Below, piece after piece: positions 11,484-18,665 of a stretch of DNA of 64,000 nt. Numbering within the stretch: the first letter of the stretch is position 1; each line of letters starts with the position of its first letter. The stretch comes from Corynebacterium suranareeae (GTDB taxonomy: Bacteria > Actinomycetota > Actinomycetes > Mycobacteriales > Mycobacteriaceae), in assembly GCF_002355155.1 (NCBI RefSeq), contig NZ_AP017369.1, positions 1-64,000 on the forward strand. Direction: 5' to 3'. The notes below the pieces were generated by a model that made no database searches, had not been told where the DNA came from, and was given only the letters and a program-made list of their open reading frames with translations. The translations under genes and the position numbers were made by a program.

Positions 11484-11744
11484 TTTATTTACCTCCAGAA
11501 GCACTCTTTGGGTGACTGCCGCAAAGGTTTCATTTCGACCACTTAACGGCTTTAAAGCACGGATAATTTCAGAAACTTTTTCAGCCATCGCCTCTGCTGA
11601 TCCGAAAACTCGCACTCCGTGAAAACTTGCGGTACTCAACGCTGCTGCGGCGGACAGTGCCGCGAAATCCCGCACCGCAACCCCGTGCGCGGCGCACACT
11701 TCGTCGGCGATGGCCAAGATATTTTCCGCAGACAGCCCCCTCAT
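11481..11744 (-). pseudogene. Decayed Doc-family toxin (Fic motif lost)
   Basis: The 87-residue product aligns with the first two thirds of death-on-curing (Doc) toxins: LSAENILAIADEVCAAHG matches the Doc N-terminus, and the middle helix matches too. Where active Doc/Fic proteins have HPFxDGNKRTA, this one reads KPLSGRNETFA (about residues 65-75), so the catalytic histidine and most of the motif are gone and the C-terminus is missing. Doc proteins phosphorylate EF-Tu; this copy should be inactive. It is coupled (ATGA) to the antitoxin gene upstream. Family assignment is by eye. Confidence 0.6.
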
Positions 11745-11950
11745 CGTGCTTGCCTAATTCGCTTTTCGACGCCCGCATACTCCTTCAACATCGCCCGGGC
11801 GAGCCCGGCGATCTCAGCGTCATCAACCGCTCTGCTGGCGGCTGCAATGATGGCCCGGGTGGTAGCTTCTTGTTTGCTGCAACCTTGGGCCCGGGCGAGC
11901 AGGGTGAGGGCGCGGCCCTGGGCGTCGTTAAGCCTTAAAGTCATAGCCAT
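11741..11950 (-). CDS. Small ribbon-helix-helix-like antitoxin
   Basis: A 69-residue protein, MAMTLRLNDAQGRALTLLAR..., with the short beta strand plus two helices expected of a CopG/Arc-type DNA-binding antitoxin. It overlaps the Doc-like gene by 4 bp, the usual antitoxin-toxin arrangement. A palindrome at 11959-11977 immediately upstream would serve autoregulation. Its last codons contain a copy of the window-wide 12-mer (11761-11772). No ribosome site is visible and a -10-like TACCAT lies 7 bp upstream, so the mRNA may be leaderless. Confidence 0.6.
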   Translation of the reverse strand: MAMTLRLNDAQGRALTLLARAQGCSKQEATTRAIIAAASRAVDDAEIAGLARAMLKEYAGVEKRIRQAR

Positions 11951-11958
11951 ACTCAGAA

Positions 11959-11977
11959 TGGTATCGCTTTGATACCA
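11959..11977. promoter_or_regulatory. Palindromic operator of the antitoxin-toxin pair
   Basis: TGGTATC-GCTTT-GATACCA is a perfect 7-bp inverted repeat just upstream of the antitoxin start, in the divergent gap to gyrA. It is the expected place for autorepression. Confidence 0.55.
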
Positions 11978-12051
11978 AATTTGGGGCGCGCAAGGCGTTA
12001 AAGGGGCCTGTGGACTAAAATCGTTGGGGTTGACACGAAGAAAGGTGATCA

Positions 12052-14604
12052 GTGAGCGACGACAATACCGGACAATTCGACCGCGTTAATCCCATTGATA
12101 TCAATGAGGAAATGCAGTCGAGCTACATCGACTATGCGATGTCAGTCATCGTCGGCCGCGCCCTCCCCGAGGTGCGCGATGGCCTGAAGCCTGTCCACCG
12201 CCGCGTTTTGTACGCGATGTTTGACAACGGCTACCGCCCCGACCGCAGCTACGTGAAGTCTGCAAAACCAGTGGCAGACACCATGGGTAACTTCCACCCA
12301 CACGGTGACTCCGCAATTTATGACACCTTGGTGCGCATGGCTCAGCCATGGTCCATGCGCTATCCGCTGGTAGACGGCCAGGGTAACTTCGGCTCCCGCG
12401 GTAACGACGGCCCTGCGGCTATGCGTTACACCGAGTGCCGCATGACCCCACTGGCCATGGAGATGGTGCGCGACATCCGCGAAAACACCGTCAACTTCTC
12501 ACCAAACTATGACGGCAAGACACTTGAGCCAGATGTGCTTCCATCACGGGTGCCAAACCTTTTGATGAACGGTTCAGGCGGCATTGCAGTCGGCATGGCC
12601 ACCAACATCCCTCCGCACAACTTAAATGAGCTTGCCGACGCCATCTTCTGGCTCTTAGAAAACCCGGAAGCAGAAGAAGCTGAAGCTCTAGAAGCGTGCA
12701 TGAAGTTTGTGAAAGGCCCAGACTTTCCAACTGCTGGCCTAATCATCGGTGATAAAGGCATCCATGATGCCTACACCACCGGTCGCGGCTCCATCCGTAT
12801 GCGCGGTGTTACCTCCATCGAGGAGGAAGGCAACCGCACCGTCATCGTTATCACTGAGCTGCCTTACCAGGTCAACCCCGATAACCTGATCTCCAATATC
12901 GCCGAGCAGGTCCGCGACGGCAAGCTGGTGGGCATCTCCAAGATTGAAGATGAATCCTCCGACCGCGTTGGTATGCGCATTGTTGTCACCCTCAAGCGCG
13001 ATGCCGTTGCCCGCGTGGTGCTAAACAACCTATTCAAGCATTCCCAGCTGCAGACCAACTTCGGCGCAAACATGCTTTCCATTGTTGATGGCGTGCCACG
13101 CACCCTGCGTCTAGATCAGATGCTTCGCTACTACGTAGCCCACCAGATCGAAGTTATCGTCCGCCGTACCCAGTACCGCCTGGACAAAGCCGAAGAACGC
13201 GCCCACCTCCTCCGTGGCCTGGTTAAGGCCCTGGACATGCTGGACGAGGTCATCGCACTCATCCGCCGCAGCCCAACCCCAGATGAAGCCCGCACCGGCC
13301 TCATGTCGCTTCTCGACGTCGACGAGGCACAGGCTGACGCCATCTTGGCTATGCAGCTGCGTCGTCTGGCGGCACTGGAACGCCAAAAGATCATCGATGA
13401 ACTCGCTGAAATTGAGCTTGAAATCGCTGATTTGAAGGACATTCTGGCCAGCCCAGAGCGTCAGCGCAGCATCGTTCGCGATGAGCTAGCCGAAATCGTA
13501 GAAAAGTATGGCGACGAGCGTCGTTCCCAGATCATCGCTGCTACTGGTGATGTTTCTGAAGAAGACCTCATTGCGCGTGAAAACGTGGTTATCACCATCA
13601 CCTCCACCGGCTACGCAAAGCGCACCAAGGTCGATGCCTACAAGTCACAAAAACGTGGCGGCAAGGGTGTGCGTGGCGCCGAGCTCAAACAAGATGACAT
13701 TGTCCGTCACTTCTTCGTCAGCTCCACCCACGACTGGATCCTGTTCTTTACCAACTACGGTCGCGTCTACCGGTTGAAGGCCTTCGAACTGCCAGAAGCA
13801 TCCCGCACCGCACGCGGACAGCACGTTGCCAACCTTTTGGAATTCCAGCCAGGCGAGCAAATTGCCCAGGTTATCCAGCTGGAAAGCTACAAAGATTACC
13901 CATACCTGGTGCTTGCTACCGCTCATGGTCGCGTGAAGAAGTCCCGTCTGCTTGATTATGAATCAGCACGATCCGGTGGTCTGATTGCCGTCAACCTTAA
14001 CGAAGACGATCGCCTCATCGGCGCTGCACTGTGCGGTGAAGATGATGATCTCCTGTTGGTTTCTGAATTTGGACAATCAATCCGCTTCACCGCAGATGAC
14101 GAGCAACTGCGTCCAATGGGTCGCGCCACCGCAGGCGTTAAGGGCATGCGTTTCCGCGACAACGACCAACTGCTGTCTATGTCCGTGGTTCGCGACGGCG
14201 AATTCCTACTCGTTGCCACCTCTGGCGGCTACGGCAAACGCACCCCACTTGAGGAATACTCCACCCAGGGCCGTGGCGGCGTTGGCGTTGTAACCTTCAA
14301 GTACACCCCGAAGCGTGGACGTCTGGTCAGTGCCATCGCAGTAGATGAAGACGATGAGATCTTCGCCATTACCTCCGCCGGTGGTGTTGTCCGTACCGAA
14401 GTCAAACAAATCCGACCATCCTCACGTGCAACAATGGGTGTCCGACTGGTTAATTTGGAAGACGGAGTGGAATTGCTTGCCATCGACAAAAACGTCGAAG
14501 AAGAAGGCGAAGCATCCGCAGAAGCAGTAGCAAAGGGTGCAGTCGAAGGACCAGCAACCAAAACTGCTGAAGAAACCAACTCCGACGAAAATAGCGAGGA
14601 GTAG
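12052..14604 (+). CDS. gyrA: DNA gyrase subunit A
   Basis: GyrA breaks and rejoins DNA in the gyrase A2B2 complex. The 850-residue product has the winged-helix core with HPHGDSAIYDTLVRMAQ (Ser87 and Asp91, the quinolone-pocket residues, both wild type), the active-site Tyr126 in AMRYTECRM, the GyrA box QKRGGKG near residue 532, and the C-terminal DNA-wrapping propeller blades. It ends in an acidic tail. Start GTG with GAAAGG upstream; a -10-like TAAAAT lies at 12016-12021. The next gene starts 3 bp after its stop. Confidence 0.98.
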   Translation: MSDDNTGQFDRVNPIDINEEMQSSYIDYAMSVIVGRALPEVRDGLKPVHRRVLYAMFDNGYRPDRSYVKSAKPVADTMGNFHPHGDSAIYDTLVRMAQPWSMRYPLVDGQGNFGSRGNDGPAAMRYTECRMTPLAMEMVRDIRENTVNFSPNYDGKTLEPDVLPSRVPNLLMNGSGGIAVGMATNIPPHNLNELADAIFWLLENPEAEEAEALEACMKFVKGPDFPTAGLIIGDKGIHDAYTTGRGSIRMRGVTSIEEEGNRTVIVITELPYQVNPDNLISNIAEQVRDGKLVGISKIEDESSDRVGMRIVVTLKRDAVARVVLNNLFKHSQLQTNFGANMLSIVDGVPRTLRLDQMLRYYVAHQIEVIVRRTQYRLDKAEERAHLLRGLVKALDMLDEVIALIRRSPTPDEARTGLMSLLDVDEAQADAILAMQLRRLAALERQKIIDELAEIELEIADLKDILASPERQRSIVRDELAEIVEKYGDERRSQIIAATGDVSEEDLIARENVVITITSTGYAKRTKVDAYKSQKRGGKGVRGAELKQDDIVRHFFVSSTHDWILFFTNYGRVYRLKAFELPEASRTARGQHVANLLEFQPGEQIAQVIQLESYKDYPYLVLATAHGRVKKSRLLDYESARSGGLIAVNLNEDDRLIGAALCGEDDDLLLVSEFGQSIRFTADDEQLRPMGRATAGVKGMRFRDNDQLLSMSVVRDGEFLLVATSGGYGKRTPLEEYSTQGRGGVGVVTFKYTPKRGRLVSAIAVDEDDEIFAITSAGGVVRTEVKQIRPSSRATMGVRLVNLEDGVELLAIDKNVEEEGEASAEAVAKGAVEGPATKTAEETNSDENSEE

Positions 14605-14607
14605 TAC

Positions 14608-14952
14608 ATGGCATCCCGAGAAGTATCCATCACCCGAATCTCACCACTAGCAACCTTCCGAGTTGCACTGGCAATGTCCATCATCGGACTCGTGGCATGG
14701 ATCATCTGCGTAACCGTCCTCTACTTCGGACTAAACGCAGCTGGTGTCTGGCAAAACCTCAACGATGTCATTGGAGGTGTCGGTGGAGAACAATCCATCA
14801 CCTTCGGACTCGTCCTGAGTATTTCAGCACTTCTGGGAGCTATCGGAGCGATTACCATCGCTGTGCTCGCACCGTTGTGTGCAGTCATCTACAACTCGAT
14901 CGTTGATCTTTTCGGAGGACTGAAGATTCAACTACAAGAGGAAGTTGACTAG
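14608..14952 (+). CDS. DUF3566 transmembrane protein
   Basis: A 114-residue protein with two hydrophobic spans (about residues 20-45 and 65-95) and the N-terminal pattern SITRISPLATFRVALAMS of the DUF3566 family, which sits directly after gyrA across Actinobacteria, including mycobacteria. Its function is not established. The ribosome site GCGAGGAG is inside the end of gyrA, and only 3 bp separate the two genes, so they are co-transcribed. Confidence 0.9.
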   Translation: MASREVSITRISPLATFRVALAMSIIGLVAWIICVTVLYFGLNAAGVWQNLNDVIGGVGGEQSITFGLVLSISALLGAIGAITIAVLAPLCAVIYNSIVDLFGGLKIQLQEEVD

Positions 14953-14967
14953 CTAATAAAACAACAC

Positions 14968-15012
14968 CCCTGGCCATTGCTAAACATAGCTTTTGACCAG
15001 GGGATTTGTTGA
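14968..15012 (+). terminator. Terminator of the gyrA operon
   Basis: CCCCTGG pairs with CCAGGGG around a loop of about 23 bases, followed by ATTTGTT. It lies 20 bp after the DUF3566 stop and before the tRNA genes. Confidence 0.7.
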
Positions 15013-15052
15013 ATTGTTAACTTATGGGTAGAGTCTATTCTCGTTCCTATCG

Positions 15053-15129
15053 GGGCCTATAGCTCAGTCGGTTAGAGCGCATCGCTGATAACGATGAGGT
15101 CGCAAGTTCGATTCTTGCTAGGCCCACCA
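15053..15129 (+). tRNA. tRNA-Ile (GAT)
   Basis: 77 nt with encoded CCA. Acceptor GGGCCTA pairs with TAGGCCC, the anticodon loop is CTGATAA with anticodon GAT, and the T loop TTCGATT is standard. The same gene is repeated at 18415-18491. Confidence 0.95.
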
Positions 15130-15137
15130 GGAACAAA

Positions 15138-15210
15138 GGGGCATTAGCTCAGTTGGTAGAGCACCTGCTTTGCAAGCAGGATGTCAGGAGTTCGATTCTC
15201 CTATGCTCCA
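15138..15210 (+). tRNA. tRNA-Ala (TGC)
   Basis: 73 nt without encoded CCA. Acceptor GGGGCAT pairs with ATGCTCC and the anticodon loop TTTGCAA gives anticodon TGC. Eight bp after tRNA-Ile, so one transcript is likely. Identical copies lie at 18214 and 18502. Confidence 0.95.
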
Positions 15211-15216
15211 CAGTTT

Positions 15217-15252
15217 CCCGGTTTACCTTTGATGGTGGGCCGGGATTTTTTC
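15217..15252 (+). terminator. Terminator after the first tRNA-Ile/Ala cassette
   Basis: CCCGG pairs with CCGGG around the loop TTTACCTTTGATGGTGGG region, followed by ATTTTTTCTGTTT. The same hairpin recurs after both downstream tRNA-Ala copies. Confidence 0.8.
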
Positions 15253-15259
15253 TGTTTGC

Positions 15260-16294
15260 TTAGATCTGGGTCAGCAGGATGCCGACTAGTGCAAGACTGG
15301 TGACAAGCACCGTAGAGCCGAGGGCCAGGATGAAGGGCCTAATTCCAACATGGATGAGGCTTTGAAACTTCACGCCACACCCGAGTCCGAACATCGCTGC
15401 AGAGAGTAGAGCAGTTTGTAAGAAACCGCCAGCGGAGATGACCGCATGGGGGAGGGGGAAAGTGGAGCGTAAAACTACCATCGCTAAGAATCCAAGGATG
15501 AAAAAAGGAACGATTGGGGGACGCTTTCCATCTGAGGAAGTGTATCCACGGTGCCGCTGGCGAAAACTCAAAATAGCGGTGACGGGGGCAAGCAAGAGTA
15601 CTCGCGCAAGCTTCACCACAACTGCAACGCCTAAAGCTCCACCACCGATAATTCCTCCAGCAGCCACCACCTGGGCAATCTCATGAATGGAACCACCGGC
15701 CCACATCCCTCCAATTTCATTCGATAAGCCCAAGGCCTGAGTGGCCAACGGAATGAAAGGAATCATCAGCGTTCCGAAAATAACAACAAGTGCAACCGCA
15801 GTAATGACTTCCTCTTCTTCGGAATCAGTTACTCCTTCTACACCTGCTACAGCTGCAGCGCCACAAATGGAAAAACCACAAGCAATGAGCAGGACCTGGG
15901 TGGGTTGCATTTTAAGCAAGCGTCCTAAGAAGATCGTTCCAAAAATTCCCCCTGCCACAATGCACACGATCACTCCCAGCATGGGCAAACCGAGTAACAA
16001 AATATCTGAAAAAACTAACTGCAATCCAAGGAAGACAATTCCCAACCGCAAAAGCTTTTTCGACGCCAGGGTGATCCCAGGCGAGGTTGCGGCAGGGAGT
16101 TGAACCAGGTTGGTCACGGCAATGCCAATGATGATGGCGATAATCAGTGGGCTTATACCTGAAAAGAAATGGTTCACGATCATCGAGATCAAAACTGCTA
16201 TAGAGCATAAGAGTAGCCCCGGGATGTACTTCTGAAAAACTTCCATGCGTCGGTGAATGAAGCGGGAAGTTGTTGTCAGAGTGGGTGTAGACAT
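15260..16294 (-). CDS. YeiH/UPF0324-family putative exporter
   Basis: A 344-residue membrane protein with about ten hydrophobic spans and the YeiH (UPF0324) pattern, including LRLGIVFLGLQL near residue 83, CGFSICGAAAVAG near residue 142 and GGMWAGGSIHEIAQVVAAGG near residue 197. Family members are annotated as putative sulfate exporters, but the substrate is not firmly known. The gene diverges from a LysR regulator with 70 bp between starts, the arrangement seen for YeiH and YeiE. It is bracketed by duplicated tRNA cassettes. Confidence 0.85.
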   Translation of the reverse strand: MSTPTLTTTSRFIHRRMEVFQKYIPGLLLCSIAVLISMIVNHFFSGISPLIIAIIIGIAVTNLVQLPAATSPGITLASKKLLRLGIVFLGLQLVFSDILLLGLPMLGVIVCIVAGGIFGTIFLGRLLKMQPTQVLLIACGFSICGAAAVAGVEGVTDSEEEEVITAVALVVIFGTLMIPFIPLATQALGLSNEIGGMWAGGSIHEIAQVVAAGGIIGGGALGVAVVVKLARVLLLAPVTAILSFRQRHRGYTSSDGKRPPIVPFFILGFLAMVVLRSTFPLPHAVISAGGFLQTALLSAAMFGLGCGVKFQSLIHVGIRPFILALGSTVLVTSLALVGILLTQI

Positions 16295-16339
16295 GCTTTA
16301 AGGCTGCGCTTTTCCCACACAATGCGGTAGACGGTTTTT

Positions 16340-16368
16340 CCATATCCACCCATATAATGTTGATATGG
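16340..16368. promoter_or_regulatory. LysR promoter with palindromic site
   Basis: CCATATC (16340-16346) and GATATGG (16362-16368) form an inverted repeat around a perfect -10 TATAAT (16353-16358). The ATG of the LysR gene begins at 16365, 7 bp after the -10, so the transcript is probably leaderless and the repeat could be an autoregulatory site also acting on the exporter gene. Confidence 0.65.
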
Positions 16369-17261
16369 ATTATCGGTGGCCGAATCTTCAAACACTCGCT
16401 TTACTTGTAGCGATCGTAGAAGAGGGAAGCCTGGGTGCTGGTGCACGCAAGGTTGGAATGGCACAACCCAACGCCAGTCGCGCTATTGCAGAGCTCGAGG
16501 TCGAGATGAAAACTGAGCTGCTGGTCCGCCACCCTCGAGGATCACATCCGACCACAGCTGGTCTTGCGCTCGTAGAGCACTCACGTGAACTCCTTCAATC
16601 TGCGCAAGATTTCACCGCGTGGGTGACAGAAAGTCGAACTGAACAGCCGCTGAAATTACATATTGGGGCCAGTATGACAATCGCTGAGACCTTGCTTCCT
16701 TCCTGGATTGCCACCATGCGTATGCGTTTTCCTGACTCTCGCGTCGATGTCTCTGTGATGAATTCTTCTCAAGTGGTTGAAGCTGTCCAGCAAGGACAAC
16801 TGCAGCTTGGTTTCATTGAAACTCCACATGTTCCTGTCCGACTTAATGCTCGTGTGGTGCAAGAAGACAAGCTCATTGTGGTCATTTCCCCAAATCACAA
16901 GTGGGCATCCCGTACTGGCAAGATCAGCCTTCAAGAGTTATCGGAAACTCCATTGATTGTTAGAGAACCTGGTTCAGGTACGAGGGAAGCATTGCAAGAG
17001 TTGCTTGGAGATTATGACTCTGTGGAGCCAATTCAGGTATTGAACAGTAATGCTGCAGTTCGGGTGGTTGTTGAAGCAGGGGCAGGTCCAGCAGTGCTTG
17101 GTGAATTAGCATTACGTGATCATCTTGCGCTGGGCCGATTACTTAGCGTGCCGTTTGAAGGTAGTGGAGTTACCCGGCCTCTGACTGCTGTGTGGAGTGG
17201 TCCGCGCCGACTCCCGGTTCTTGCCGCAGAGTTGGTTGCTATAGCCTCGAGTCATATCTAA
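16365..17261 (+). CDS. LysR-type transcriptional regulator (CysB/YeiE-like)
   Basis: The 298-residue product has the LysR winged helix (about residues 8-66, with GSLGAGARKVGMAQPNASRA) and a periplasmic-binding-like effector domain (about residues 90-290). The divergent YeiH-type gene is its most likely target. The mRNA appears leaderless because TATAAT ends 6 bp before the ATG, so the start is well supported. The effector cannot be named. Confidence 0.88.
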   Translation: MDYRWPNLQTLALLVAIVEEGSLGAGARKVGMAQPNASRAIAELEVEMKTELLVRHPRGSHPTTAGLALVEHSRELLQSAQDFTAWVTESRTEQPLKLHIGASMTIAETLLPSWIATMRMRFPDSRVDVSVMNSSQVVEAVQQGQLQLGFIETPHVPVRLNARVVQEDKLIVVISPNHKWASRTGKISLQELSETPLIVREPGSGTREALQELLGDYDSVEPIQVLNSNAAVRVVVEAGAGPAVLGELALRDHLALGRLLSVPFEGSGVTRPLTAVWSGPRRLPVLAAELVAIASSHI

Positions 17262-17742
17262 TTTTTGTTGCTTGAAATTGAGCCCCGATGGAGATCTGAT
17301 AGGCATGAAAGTTAACAGGTCCAGCGCAGTTTATGGCCCGGGTGCGGTGCTCGCGTTCCACGGCGTCGCGCGTGCAGCAGGAAGCTTTTCGACGCCCCCT
17401 TCTTAGGTACCGCGTTTCCGTTATCCACGATCACCGTCCTTGGGCCCTGACATTTTCATCGCATTGGTGGACAGCATTGCAGCTCAATTGCGTTGGGTTC
17501 TGTTTATTGGAGAGTCCGCAGAAATCCTGCCTGATTATTTAGAAATCGCCGCTGATCAACAAGCCTGCAGAAACGTAAATACCGACAGGGGCCGTTGGAG
17601 CAGCTGCCAGTACGTCTCAGCTTTTGCCTCAGATAGTCAGGTTTTCTTGCTGGGTGTCCTATGCAATCGCCCTGCTACTGGCTGTTCGCTGCCGTAAACT
17701 AGAAATCTCACTCAGGTGCTTACTCCTGGATCGACGAAGGGT
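17262..17742. other. Gene-poor stretch with possible coding remnants
   Basis: No intact gene is visible. An ATG frame at about 17305 runs 33 codons and ends within a copy of the window-wide 12-mer. A second frame (17440-17697) reads as plausible protein for about 45 residues (GPDIFIALVDSIAAQLRW...) but has no ribosome site. Together they suggest a decayed gene, though chance frames cannot be excluded. Confidence 0.35.
17384..17395 (-). repeat. Copy of the GCGTCGANAAGC 12-mer
   Basis: GCTTTTCGACGC followed by CCCCC on the plus strand; in motif sense it reads GGGGGCGTCGAAAAGC. It lies in the gene-poor stretch between the LysR gene and the small membrane protein gene. Confidence 0.7.
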
Positions 17743-18126
17743 ATGACTTTGGACAGGCAAAACACCATCCTGATTTCAATTTTGTTTCTATTGCATGTAG
17801 GAGCCTATATTGCTTTATTGCTTTGGAATTCAGTTACCTTGATCTCTGATGCCGTGGCAATTTTAGTGTTCATAGCTGTGTCTTTTACTTTTTCATTCAT
17901 GGCAATGGCACTGACGCTCAAAGCACCTTCCTGGATAATCGCCATTGTTGGCGCTGTAGGAATCGTGGGCATAGGAATCAGTCTCTATCTAATGAACATT
18001 GAGCCAGAAGGAATTTTGACTCCATTCGTACTGTATTTGAGTATTGGAATTGCTCTTGCAGAACTGGTCGTACTTGGAGATCGATACTGGAGAAACCGGG
18101 GTATGTCGAAAAGTATAAATGGATAA
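17743..18126 (+). CDS. Small four-span membrane protein of unknown function
   Basis: The 127-residue product from ATG 17743 (MTLDRQNTILIS) has four hydrophobic spans, and ends in a short basic tail. The frame is open for nine more codons upstream to 17716, but the first hydrophobic span directly follows ATG 17743. I recognise no family. The gene ends 87 bp before the second tRNA-Ala copy. Confidence 0.6.
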   Translation: MTLDRQNTILISILFLLHVGAYIALLLWNSVTLISDAVAILVFIAVSFTFSFMAMALTLKAPSWIIAIVGAVGIVGIGISLYLMNIEPEGILTPFVLYLSIGIALAELVVLGDRYWRNRGMSKSING

Positions 18127-18213
18127 AAACATCCCTTTAGCTGCAGATTTCTCTAGATGTCTAGGCTGGGTGTAAAATTTAAAAAGCAAGTTTTATTAAA
18201 CTTGATTTAGTGC

Positions 18214-18286
18214 GGGGCATTAGCTCAGTTGGTAGAGCACCTGCTTTGCAAGCAGGATGTCAGGAGTTCGATTCTCCTATGCTCCA
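18214..18286 (+). tRNA. tRNA-Ala (TGC), second copy
   Basis: Identical in sequence to the gene at 15138-15210. This copy has no tRNA-Ile before it, so it is the extra member of the duplicated cluster. A terminator hairpin CCCGGTTC/GAGCCGGG with ATTTTTC follows at 18293-18327. Confidence 0.95.
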
Positions 18287-18292
18287 CAGTTT

Positions 18293-18327
18293 CCCGGTTC
18301 ACCTTTGATGGCGAGCCGGGATTTTTC
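18293..18327 (+). terminator. Terminator after the second tRNA-Ala
   Basis: CCCGGTTC pairs with GAGCCGGG (one G-T pair) and is followed by ATTTTTCTTT. It is nearly identical to the hairpins after the other tRNA-Ala copies. Confidence 0.8.
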
Positions 18328-18414
18328 TTTAAAGGTAAGAAACTGAAACCCTCGTTAAGCTTGTGATTTGGTAGTTTTGGCACTAGTCGGTAAAGTTTGG
18401 GATTGTTCCTATCG

Positions 18415-18491
18415 GGGCCTATAGCTCAGTCGGTTAGAGCGCATCGCTGATAACGATGAGGTCGCAAGTTCGATTCTTGCTAGGCCCACCA
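18415..18491 (+). tRNA. tRNA-Ile (GAT), second copy
   Basis: Identical to the gene at 15053-15129, including encoded CCA and the upstream GTTCCTATCG. It opens the second complete Ile-Ala cassette. Confidence 0.95.
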
Positions 18492-18501
18492 GGGACAAAA
18501 A

Positions 18502-18574
18502 GGGGCATTAGCTCAGTTGGTAGAGCACCTGCTTTGCAAGCAGGATGTCAGGAGTTCGATTCTCCTATGCTCCA
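18502..18574 (+). tRNA. tRNA-Ala (TGC), third copy
   Basis: Identical to the copies at 15138 and 18214; 10 bp after tRNA-Ile. Confidence 0.95.
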
Positions 18575-18580
18575 CAGTTT

Positions 18581-18615
18581 CCCGGTTCACCTTTGATGGC
18601 GAGCCGGGATTTTTC
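18581..18615 (+). terminator. Terminator after the third tRNA-Ala
   Basis: CCCGGTTC pairs with GAGCCGGG, followed by ATTTTTCTGTTT, as after the other two copies. Confidence 0.8.
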
Positions 18616-18645
18616 TGTTTGCTCGTGCTTCCTTGATCTGGGGAG

Positions 18646-18657
18646 GCGTCGAAAAGC
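18646..18657 (+). repeat. Copy of the GCGTCGANAAGC 12-mer at a gene end
   Basis: GCGTCGAAAAGC preceded by GGGAG and followed by AAT. It lies 8 bp beyond the stop codon of the minus-strand AlbA-domain gene. Confidence 0.7.
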
Positions 18658-18665
18658 AATGATGC

